This document shows, piece after piece, positions 34,199 through 41,854 of a stretch of 64,000 nucleotides of DNA. The stretch is from Sulfopaludibacter sp035606355 (GTDB lineage Bacteria; Acidobacteriota; Terriglobia; Bryobacterales; Bryobacteraceae), in NCBI GenBank assembly GCA_035606355.1, contig DATNFO010000015.1, positions 62,001 to 126,000 of the forward strand, read 5' to 3'. The notes under the pieces were generated by a model. It worked only from the letters and a program-made list of their open reading frames with translations. It searched no databases and was not told the origin of the DNA. A program made the position numbers and the translations under genes. Position 1 is the first letter of the stretch, and every line of letters begins with the position of its first letter.

Positions 34199-35824
34199 GT
34201 GCGCTGGTACTGTACAATCGCGCTGCTTGTGTACGCCCCATTGGCCGCTGCGCCGAGCAGCGCCTGCGCGCCATGCCACCACGCCATCTACGCCGCCTAC
34301 TCGCAAACTCCGATGGCGCAAAGCAGCGGGCCGGTGGGCAGCGGGCTGATTCACGAGAGCTTCGATAACCCGGCCTTCGACCACGCGCCCTCGCAATTCC
34401 GATACAACGTGGTTCGCGATCGCGGCGGCTATTCCGTCGAGTTCGCCGGGCGCGACGGTGCGCTGCGCGGCAGCAAGCCGCTTCCTTATTACATCGGCTC
34501 CGGCGCCACGGCCCGCAGTTACTTGCTGGAAAGCGCCGGATTTCTGTTCGAAGCGCCAGTTGCTTATTACGCTCGCGACCGTAAGTGGGGCCTCGCGCCC
34601 GCTTATGACACTTACGCGTATCCCTATCTCACGCGACCGGTGATGCCCGGATGCCTCACCTGTCACACCAGTTTTCTCAGTGCTGTTCCGGGCGCGCAGA
34701 ACCTCTATGGAGATCCGCCCTTCGGCGAAGGAGGAGTCGCCTGCGAGCGCTGCCACGGCCCTGGCGAGGCGCACATCCGCAAAATGCGCGCAGGCGCGTC
34801 CGCGGATGGTCCGGCGATTCTCAATCCCGCGAAACTGGCGCCCGAACTTCGCGACAGCATCTGCGCTCAATGCCACCTCTCGGGCGAGGTCCGGGTGATG
34901 CGGCCCGGGCGCGACTGGCAGTCGTACCAACCGGGCCAGCGCTTGTCCGATGCCATGACGGTATTCGTCCGCGCCGATGCGGGCGCGTCAATGAAGGTGA
35001 CCAGCCACGGAGAGCAGCTTGCGCAAAGCGCCTGCCGGCGCGCATCCGGCGGTCGTCTCTGGTGCGGCACGTGTCACGATCCGCACACCGTGCCTGCGCC
35101 GGAGATGAAGGCCGCATGGTTCCGGCAGAAGTGCCTCGGCTGTCATGACACCGCCGCCTGCAAGGAGACGAAGACGGCGCGCGCTGCGAAGCAGGACGAT
35201 TGCGCCACGTGCCACATGCCGAAGGGCAGCGTCACCGATGCGCAGCACGTTGTATACACCGATCATTCCATCCCGCGGCGGCCGCGCGTTCCAGCGGCGG
35301 AAACCGCTGTCGCTGGACTGAAGCCGTTCGGCGGCGGCACTGCGGACCCGCGCGACACCGCGCTGGCATACGGCATTCTGGCATCGCGAACCCACACGCC
35401 CGCCGACCAGGCCCGCGCACTGGCAGCCCTTCAGCAGGCACAGCGCGCCGATCCTGACGACGTCGAGGTGATGGTATACCTCGCCGAGCTCTACCGCAAC
35501 GGCGGCCGGCAGGACCAAGCGATTCCGCTGTACCGGCGCGCCATCGAACTCGATCCTTCGCAGGTCACCGCGCCGGTCGGTCTGGGCGCGATATTGATGG
35601 AACGCGGTCAGGACGCCGAAGCCATCCGTTTATGGCAGGATGCGCTGGCGAAGAACGGCGGGCTCGAATTGACGCGCATCAATCTCGCCATGGCGCAATG
35701 GCGGAGCGGCGATCTGACGGCGGCGGAGCGCACTCTCACCGAAGCCGTGGAACTTAATCCCGGCTTCTCCACGCCGGCCGAACTATTGCAAAAGCTGCGC
35801 GCACAACTCCGCCCGCGAAAATAA
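34199..35824 (+). CDS. Heptaheme cytochrome c with C-terminal TPR repeats
   Basis: About 541 residues. Seven CxxCH haem motifs are visible: CAPCH, CLTCH, CERCH, CAQCH, CGTCH, CLGCH and CATCH, spread over about residues 25-345. After that come TPR-like helices (about 380-540; PADQARALAALQQAQRADPDD, YRRAIELDPSQVTAPVGLG). The N-terminus is a signal peptide ending near LAAAPSSA. The start is uncertain: GTG 34199 gives a compact signal, TTG 34187 is also in frame, and neither has a good ribosome-binding site. Multihaem cytochromes of this sort are exported and move electrons in the periplasm or at the surface. A shorter paralogue without TPRs is at 40883-41788, with the same order of haem motifs. 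The stop codon abuts that of the convergent GH2 gene. Confidence 0.82.
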   Translation: MRWYCTIALLVYAPLAAAPSSACAPCHHAIYAAYSQTPMAQSSGPVGSGLIHESFDNPAFDHAPSQFRYNVVRDRGGYSVEFAGRDGALRGSKPLPYYIGSGATARSYLLESAGFLFEAPVAYYARDRKWGLAPAYDTYAYPYLTRPVMPGCLTCHTSFLSAVPGAQNLYGDPPFGEGGVACERCHGPGEAHIRKMRAGASADGPAILNPAKLAPELRDSICAQCHLSGEVRVMRPGRDWQSYQPGQRLSDAMTVFVRADAGASMKVTSHGEQLAQSACRRASGGRLWCGTCHDPHTVPAPEMKAAWFRQKCLGCHDTAACKETKTARAAKQDDCATCHMPKGSVTDAQHVVYTDHSIPRRPRVPAAETAVAGLKPFGGGTADPRDTALAYGILASRTHTPADQARALAALQQAQRADPDDVEVMVYLAELYRNGGRQDQAIPLYRRAIELDPSQVTAPVGLGAILMERGQDAEAIRLWQDALAKNGGLELTRINLAMAQWRSGDLTAAERTLTEAVELNPGFSTPAELLQKLRAQLRPRK

Positions 35825-38365
35825 TCAGGCGCGCGTGGTGATGGTCACGGTTGCCGGCTTCAAACCCGGCGAAGACGCCGTCACGCGAATCCGGCCGGCA
35901 GTGGCCGTCGCTTGCACGATGCCGAGGCACATGCCATGGAACGCTTTTTTCTGCTTTCCTTTGTAGTCCTCGGCGTTTGACATATCGCCGTTGTCCACGC
36001 CGATCAGTTTGCCGTCACCCTGCACGTCGAACATGATTTCGTTGTCGGCATCGGGATGCACACGTCCCTCCGCGTCCACTACCTTCACGGTCATGTGCGC
36101 CACGTCGCGGCGGTCGGCGCGAATGGCGTCGCGGTCCGCCGATATTTCGATGGCCGCCGGTTCCCCCGTGGTCGCGATCTCCTGCGTGGCCACCACCTGT
36201 CCGCCCTTCGTGGCGACGGCGCGCAGCGTGCCGGGTTCATAGGGGACGTCCCAGGCGAGATGCAGGTCGTTGGTGGTGCGGACGCCGTTCATGGCCTGCG
36301 GTCCGGCCTGTCCATAGCGTCCCTGCATGCCGAAACGTGGAAACGCGTAGCCCTTCATGCCCACCGATTTTCCATTCACAAACAGCTCAACATTGTCGCA
36401 GTTGGTGTAGCAGACCACGGTGAGGAACTGGCCTTCGCGGCCTTTCCAGTTCCAGTGCGGGAAGAGGTAGAGCATCGGTTTCGTGGTCCACTGGCTTTGG
36501 TAGAAATAGTAGCCGTCCTTCGGAAACCCGCAGCTATCGATGCAGCCGGAGCTGGCGCCGTGATTCGGCCAGAAGGATTCGCCCAGATAGTCGATGCCGG
36601 TCCACATGAAATCGCCGGCCACGTAGTCATGAGTGCGCACGAAGCGCCAGAGCTCTTCCGTATCCAGGCCGCGCATCCCGCGTCCGAAGCCGCGTCCGCC
36701 TCCGCGGCCGCCGGTGGGCGCAGCCGCCGGCGTTTGTCCCGGAGCCAGCGGTTCCATTCCCCGATAGTCGCCGCGCACTCCGCCCATGCCGATACTCTCC
36801 GTGCCGATCATGCGCCAGCCGGGGTGTGCCAGCTTGTCCTCGCTGTAGTAAAGTTCTTTGCGTTCGCGCCAGCGGTCGGCATAGTTGTAGCCCACCACGT
36901 CCAGCATGCCAAGGAACTCCGGCGAGGCGGCTTTGGGCTCGGCCGCGATCTGATCGCACGCGGCGGTGACGAAGCGCGTAGGGTCTTCGCGATGAAAGAT
37001 GTCGAGCAGGTCGCGCAGGATCTCGACTCCGTGCGCGCTGAGCTGATCGGGAATCTCGTTTCCGCAGCTCCACAGCACCACGGAGGGATGATTGCGGTCG
37101 CGGCGGACGAAATCGGTGACATCGCGCTCGTGCCACTCGGCGAAATGCAATGAATAGCCGTTGCCGCGCACCTGCCCTTTGCCCGCCATCCACTCGTCGA
37201 AAGCTTCGTTCATCACCAGGAAGCCCATGCGGTCGCAGAGGTCCAGGAACTCGGGCGCGGGCGGATTGTGGCTCGTGCGAATGGCGTTGCAGCCCATCTC
37301 TCGCAGTGTTTCGAGGCGGCGTTCCCACACACGCTCGGGAACGGCGGCGCCGAGACATCCGGCATCGTGGTGCAGGCATACCCCGTTGAGCTTCACGTGT
37401 TCGCCGTTGAGCAGGAAACCGCGGTCGGCATCGAAGATGGCTTCCCGGATGCCGAGCGGCGTCTCGTAGTCGTCGGAGATCTGCCCGCCCAGGCTCACTG
37501 TGCTGCAAACCTTATATAGGTACGGTGAATTCACGCTCCACAAATTCGGCTGAGTCACGGTCAACTGCTGCGTGAATTCATATTCGCCATTGGGCGCGAT
37601 CTGCTGCGAGACTTCGTGCGACTGTACCACCTTGCCGTCGCGATCCACTATCGCCGTGCCGAGCGTGCAAGTCGCCCCGGAGGCGCGGGCGTTGCCTACC
37701 CGCGTGCGCACATTCACCGTGGCTGCGTCCTTGGAAACGCGCGGCGTGGTGACGAACGTCCCCCACTGCGCGACGTGCGCCGGATTCACGGCGGTCAGCC
37801 ACGTGTGCCGGTAAATGCCCGATCCGGAATACCAGCGCGACCCGGGCTGCCGCGAATTATCCACCTTCACCGCGACCACGTTGTCGCCGCTCCAATTCAG
37901 GTGCGGTGTGAGATCGTAGGAAAAGCTGATGTAGCCGAATGGCCGCTTGCCGAGATATTGTCCATTGATCCAGACCTCGCTGTTCTGGTAGACGCCGTCG
38001 AAATCAATCGCAACCTTGCGTCCCTGATAGGAAGCGGGAACGCGAAAATGTTTGCGATACCAGCCGATGCCCGTGGGAGCGTTGCCGCCTGCGCCGCCGC
38101 TGGGCTCGTTTTGTGCGAACGGACCTTCCACGCTCCAATCGTGCGGCACGTCGAGCGAGCGCCAACCGCCATCGGCGAACGCGACCGCCTCCGCGCCGGG
38201 AGCGTCGCCTTTCAGAAACTTCCAGCCGAAGTCGAAGGAGTCGTGCAGGCGCGCCGGTGGGAGCGTTTGCGCGGCGGCTGTCCGGTCGAACGCTGAGGCC
38301 AGCGCCGCCGCGCCGAGTGCGCTGCCGAGCAGCGTGCGGCGGGTGATCGAGTCATTGCCTTGCAT
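35825..38365 (-). CDS. GH2 beta-galactosidase, Tat-type signal
   Basis: An 846-residue enzyme with the complete GH2 order: sugar-binding domain (about 45-195, DFGWKFLKGD and VDFDGVYQNSEVW-like text), immunoglobulin-like domain (about 200-305), TIM barrel with GCNAIRTSHNPPAPEFLDLCD, acid/base Glu437 in WSCGNEIPD and nucleophile Glu523 in IGTESIGMGG, then C-terminal beta domains. The signal SITRRTLLGSALGAAALASA is of the twin-arginine type. A GGRGGGRGFGRGMRG insert is at about residues 548-562. It cleaves terminal beta-galactose; a glucuronidase cannot be excluded. The gene follows the GH5-like gene by 12 bases, so the two form an operon controlled from about 40600. Confidence 0.88.
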   Translation of the reverse strand: MQGNDSITRRTLLGSALGAAALASAFDRTAAAQTLPPARLHDSFDFGWKFLKGDAPGAEAVAFADGGWRSLDVPHDWSVEGPFAQNEPSGGAGGNAPTGIGWYRKHFRVPASYQGRKVAIDFDGVYQNSEVWINGQYLGKRPFGYISFSYDLTPHLNWSGDNVVAVKVDNSRQPGSRWYSGSGIYRHTWLTAVNPAHVAQWGTFVTTPRVSKDAATVNVRTRVGNARASGATCTLGTAIVDRDGKVVQSHEVSQQIAPNGEYEFTQQLTVTQPNLWSVNSPYLYKVCSTVSLGGQISDDYETPLGIREAIFDADRGFLLNGEHVKLNGVCLHHDAGCLGAAVPERVWERRLETLREMGCNAIRTSHNPPAPEFLDLCDRMGFLVMNEAFDEWMAGKGQVRGNGYSLHFAEWHERDVTDFVRRDRNHPSVVLWSCGNEIPDQLSAHGVEILRDLLDIFHREDPTRFVTAACDQIAAEPKAASPEFLGMLDVVGYNYADRWRERKELYYSEDKLAHPGWRMIGTESIGMGGVRGDYRGMEPLAPGQTPAAAPTGGRGGGRGFGRGMRGLDTEELWRFVRTHDYVAGDFMWTGIDYLGESFWPNHGASSGCIDSCGFPKDGYYFYQSQWTTKPMLYLFPHWNWKGREGQFLTVVCYTNCDNVELFVNGKSVGMKGYAFPRFGMQGRYGQAGPQAMNGVRTTNDLHLAWDVPYEPGTLRAVATKGGQVVATQEIATTGEPAAIEISADRDAIRADRRDVAHMTVKVVDAEGRVHPDADNEIMFDVQGDGKLIGVDNGDMSNAEDYKGKQKKAFHGMCLGIVQATATAGRIRVTASSPGLKPATVTITTRA

Positions 38366-38377
38366 GTGATTTTCTCC

Positions 38378-40579
38378 TTACCGCGCCACTCTGATGACAT
38401 ACCAGGTGGTCACCGGGCTGCCAATAGGAAGCGCCCATCCTTGCGCCGTCTTCCTGAACTCAATGGCCTCGCCGATCGGCTTGCCGGACCCATCGAGCGC
38501 GGATGCGCTCACCGACTTCGCTCCTTCGATGCCGCGCAGCGTCACCGTGCCCGCGACCGGTTCGATCAGCGTAGGCGAATGCCCCTGTCCGCCGCGCCCC
38601 AGGCCGGTGTGCGCGTCGTTCCACTTCTCATCGGTATTCTGCATGCGCGAACAGGCGGTCAGCAGGATCTTGCCCGCGCGCGCCAGCGGCTTATTCTCCA
38701 TCGACGTGAGTATGATGGTGGCGAAATCATTACTCACGTCCGCGCTCAAATTCTTCAGCGATTTCCTGTTCGCTTTGATGAAACCGATCAGGGCCTGCGT
38801 GCGGTCGGTCTCTACTGTTACCAGCCCATCCTTCGCGTTGGGCGGCGGAAGCGTGGGACCTCCGCGGCCGCCTGCTGCCGGCGGTTCGGCGGGCGGCGCG
38901 GCAGGTGACGGCGTGGTGTACCAGCGCAGCTCACCTGTATCGGAGACAATCGGGTCGGCGCCGCTCGCGGTCAATTTGGCTGTCGGCGGCCCATTGAAGG
39001 ATTTGATGCGAACCTCGTGCTCCAGCGGCAGCGTCAGCGGAAAGCCGGGCGTGAAGTACGGTTGCTCGCTGCCCGCGCGCAAGCCTCCCGGCAGAAGACC
39101 CGCGTCGAGCACCTGCTCTCTGGAGTACGTGCGCTCGATGGTCTGCCGCGCGGGTTTAACATCGCCGCGCAGAAACATCAGCGCGCCGGCGGCCATTTCG
39201 GTCATGCGCACCGGATCGTGCGAGATATCGAAGGGATCGCCCACATACGGCTTCCACGCCGGATCTTTCTTGGGCTCGAAGGTGTACTGAATCACCATGT
39301 CCCAATCCTGAAACAGCGCGTACGCCGCCAGAATGGGAATGCCCTCGCTTGCGTACTCGTTGGGGAACGGGTGATTCGTCTCGCTGACCGTGTAGGGCTT
39401 GCCCGCGAACGCCGTCCGCGAGAGCTGCACCACGGTGGAGCGCGCCGGATCGTTCACCATGGGCACGTCGCCCACGCCGATATATTGGTTCCAGTAAATG
39501 TGTCCGTCAAGGATATCCAGGTTAGACAGGCTCGCCAGCATGGCCCAGGGCGGACCGCTGTGGCCGTGGTCGGCGGTGCCGATCATCGGCTGCTTCACGC
39601 CGAGCTCGCGCAGGTACTTCCGCATATCCTGGTAAAACCCGTTTTCCAGATCCATGAAGAAGCGGACTTCGGTCTCGTACCGTTCCTTGGGCGCGGTGGC
39701 GCGATCGTTCCCGCGCATGCGAGGAACCGGCGCATCGCCCTGCACGCCGGCCATTTCGCGCATCTTTTGCAGCTCCGCGGCGGAGAGATGCGCCTTCAAC
39801 CAGTCGTTATAAAGTCCGTCGAGCTCGTCGGCGTAAAACTTGGTCGGAGGATTGTAGCCTTGGCCGATGCCGTTCTCGTTGAGGATCTCCACCAGCGCGA
39901 TGGCCGGCTCATTGCGATATTCGGTCTTGGTGTACGGGTTGACGTGCGTCAGCAGATTCTTCGACCACTCCTTCTCCAGTTCGATGATGCGCTTGTCGAA
40001 CAGCGACAGGCTCTTGACCCAGTTGCGATTCACCTGTGCGGCATCCACCACTCCGTCGCCTTCCTTGTAATAGCGGCCGACGTTGAGGTTCAGGTCCATG
40101 TAGATGCCGTTCTTCTTGAGCTCGGAGACCAGGAAATCGAGGCGATCGAGTTGCTGCGGGTCGAAGGACCGTGTGTCGTCTTTGCTGCCGTCGGTGATTC
40201 CGGTGGGCGCCCATTTATCGATGAAGTGCAGGCGAACGATATTGACGCCGTAGCGAGCCAGTGAGCGCGCCCACATCGGCGTGTCTTCTTTGGGTGGAAG
40301 CTCGATCGACCCCGGACTCCAGTCCGTAAGATGCACGCCCCAGAAGCGTATGCGCTGCCCGTTGGGCTTCACGAAGTGGCCGCCCTGTATGCGGATGTAG
40401 CCGTCCTTGCCGGCAGGTGAATCGTGCAGAATGGCCGAGAGGTCGGCGGGCGAGGTCGTGGCGGCGCGGTGGTTGATCTCGAAAGGTTTGAGGAGACTGT
40501 CGTCCCATTTGACTTGAGTGAAGCAAGCAAGAGGAAGGCAGACAAGCGCAGCGAAAAACGCAAGCGACCTGAAGGGCAT
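38378..40579 (-). CDS. Exported GH5-like (clan GH-A) glycoside hydrolase
   Basis: A 733-residue protein. The signal peptide MPFRSLAFFAALVCLPLACF leads to a TIM barrel (about 60-480) with GQRIRFWGVHLTDW, RLHFIDKW, the acid/base Glu235 in LVEILNENG and nucleophile Glu400 in YTVSETNHPFPNE. These are clan GH-A landmarks. The C-terminal part (about 490-733) is beta-rich and carries a PPAAGGRGGPTLPPP insert. Substrate is unknown; context suggests galactan, mannan or related hemicellulose. I chose the ATG at 40579 (a GTG at 40621 is in frame) because it gives the clean signal peptide and because the promoter hexamer at 40587-40592 predicts transcription to begin at about 40580, i.e. a leaderless mRNA. 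Confidence 0.78.
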   Translation of the reverse strand: MPFRSLAFFAALVCLPLACFTQVKWDDSLLKPFEINHRAATTSPADLSAILHDSPAGKDGYIRIQGGHFVKPNGQRIRFWGVHLTDWSPGSIELPPKEDTPMWARSLARYGVNIVRLHFIDKWAPTGITDGSKDDTRSFDPQQLDRLDFLVSELKKNGIYMDLNLNVGRYYKEGDGVVDAAQVNRNWVKSLSLFDKRIIELEKEWSKNLLTHVNPYTKTEYRNEPAIALVEILNENGIGQGYNPPTKFYADELDGLYNDWLKAHLSAAELQKMREMAGVQGDAPVPRMRGNDRATAPKERYETEVRFFMDLENGFYQDMRKYLRELGVKQPMIGTADHGHSGPPWAMLASLSNLDILDGHIYWNQYIGVGDVPMVNDPARSTVVQLSRTAFAGKPYTVSETNHPFPNEYASEGIPILAAYALFQDWDMVIQYTFEPKKDPAWKPYVGDPFDISHDPVRMTEMAAGALMFLRGDVKPARQTIERTYSREQVLDAGLLPGGLRAGSEQPYFTPGFPLTLPLEHEVRIKSFNGPPTAKLTASGADPIVSDTGELRWYTTPSPAAPPAEPPAAGGRGGPTLPPPNAKDGLVTVETDRTQALIGFIKANRKSLKNLSADVSNDFATIILTSMENKPLARAGKILLTACSRMQNTDEKWNDAHTGLGRGGQGHSPTLIEPVAGTVTLRGIEGAKSVSASALDGSGKPIGEAIEFRKTAQGWALPIGSPVTTWYVIRVAR

Positions 40580-40918
40580 GTAACTGATGCTAATTCCATT
40601 CGCCACTGAAAGAAATCCCACTTAAGGCGGATTGGGCCAGTACCGACCGGTCTCCTGACCGGTCGAAGGCGAACGAAGTTCGCCCGGCCGCTCGCGCCGC
40701 GTCACTCATCGACCCGCGCGCGACGTCACCGGCACGAGCGGCACCTTTGACTTGACCAAAGCAAGCAAGCGACCTGAAGGGCATTTAACCGATGCGAATT
40801 CCATTCGCCAGTGCCAGTACCGACCGGTCTCCTGACCGATCGAAGGCGATCGAAGTTCGCCCGGCCGCTCGCGCCGCGTCACTCATCGACCCGCGCGCGA
40901 CGTCACCGGCACGAGCGG
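40508..40918. repeat. Tandem duplication of a promoter/intergenic segment with REP-like elements
   Basis: Copy A (40508-40741) and copy B (40746-40918) both run from TTTGACTTG through GCAAGCAAG, GCGACCTGAAGGGCAT, CCATTCGCCA, a family-1 palindromic repeat and CTCATCGACCCGCGCGCGAC to CACGAGCGG. Copy A contains the real 5' end of the GH5-like gene and the palindromic operator; copy B lacks about 60 bases of the coding part and the operator segment, and overlaps the true 3' end of the heptaheme cytochrome gene. So the unit 'cytochrome 3' end + repeat + GH5 5' end' has been doubled. The REP-like parts are 40645-40684 and 40822-40861 (GACCGGTC-TCCT-GACCGGTC or GACCGATC, then a GGCGAnC-GAA-GTTCGCC hairpin). 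Confidence 0.8.
40587..40632 (-). promoter_or_regulatory. Promoter with galactan-locus palindrome, upstream of GH5-like/GH2 genes
   Basis: The palindrome ATCCCACTTAAGGCGGAT is at 40615-40632. Reading toward the GH5-like gene, 22 bases separate it from the -10-like hexamer TAGCAT (40592-40587). The predicted start of transcription, about 40580, is at the ATG itself. Four similar sites occur in this locus. Confidence 0.6.
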
Positions 40919-41788
40919 ATTCGCCGGAGCGTAGATCGCGATCCGATGATTGGCAAACTGAAGGATTGGCCCCACCGGCACGTTCGGCATATGGCACGAT
41001 GCGCAAGCTTCTCCTCCGCCCACCGGCCGCCGATGCATCTTGGCCGCGTGACACGTTTGACACCGCGCATTGTACGACGCCGCATTCTGCTCGAGCGGCT
41101 GATGCGGATCGTGGCAGGTCACGCAGCTCAAACGGCCGTTGCTGCGCAGAAAACACTTGCTGGCTGCGAGGCGGAGGGTCTGGTCGCGCGCGTTGCGAGG
41201 GTCGTCGAGAGCTTTGAGTTCGGAGCCGGATTCGTCATCGGTGCGGTGGCACTGTCCGCAGAAGCGGTTCATGCCGGCGGCGCCGGATTGCAGCGGATTG
41301 CGCAGGCGGTTGCGGACAGGGTCCTCGACATGCGCCGCCGCGGGACCATGGCAGACTTCGCATCGAATTCCGAGCTCGTGCGGGACGATCTGCTCGTCTT
41401 TGTCGACCGTGATCGGTCCGGTCGAGTGGCAGGAGAAACAAGCCAGGAAACGCGCGTTGGGGTCGAAAGTTCGGAAGACCACGCCCTTGCTATCGCGCTG
41501 TCCGGGTGTCACGGCCATGCCCCCGATCGAGCGATACCACGTGAGGCCGTCTTCCCGATAGGAATCGGGCGCGATTCGTGTGACGAAGGTGATCGCCTGC
41601 AGACCCGCGCCAAAAGCCCAATTGCCGGGCTGCGATCCGCTCGATGGGGCAAGCGCACGCGCGTGGCCCGTCGTCGATTGCGTAGCGAAGATCGCCGCAT
41701 GGCAAGGCTCGCAAGCCTTGGCGCCCGCGTACCCGGCGGCGGCAGCCAGTTCAGGAATCAGGATGAGGACAACCGGGGCGAAACGCAT
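40883..41788 (-). CDS. Heptaheme cytochrome c, exported
   Basis: A 301-residue protein with signal peptide (MRFAPVVLILIPELAAA) and seven CxxCH motifs: CEPCH, CFSCH, CEVCH, CGQCH, CVTCH, CQTCH and CASCH. The order and neighbouring words (CEVCHGPAAAH against CERCHGPGEAH; CVTCHDPH against CGTCHDPH) show that it is a paralogue of the TPR-containing cytochrome at 34199-35824. It should carry electrons in the periplasm; partner and reaction are unknown. Its last codons (VPVTSRAGR) lie inside copy B of the tandem duplication, and the same 3' end is repeated as non-coding DNA in copy A. Confidence 0.85.
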   Translation of the reverse strand: MRFAPVVLILIPELAAAAGYAGAKACEPCHAAIFATQSTTGHARALAPSSGSQPGNWAFGAGLQAITFVTRIAPDSYREDGLTWYRSIGGMAVTPGQRDSKGVVFRTFDPNARFLACFSCHSTGPITVDKDEQIVPHELGIRCEVCHGPAAAHVEDPVRNRLRNPLQSGAAGMNRFCGQCHRTDDESGSELKALDDPRNARDQTLRLAASKCFLRSNGRLSCVTCHDPHQPLEQNAASYNARCQTCHAAKMHRRPVGGGEACASCHMPNVPVGPILQFANHRIAIYAPANPLVPVTSRAGR

Positions 41789-41854
41789 TGCCGATCATCC
41801 ATGATAGTCGCCCGGCATTACGCGGGACCACGGCATAGGCGTCGAAGCCCGCGA

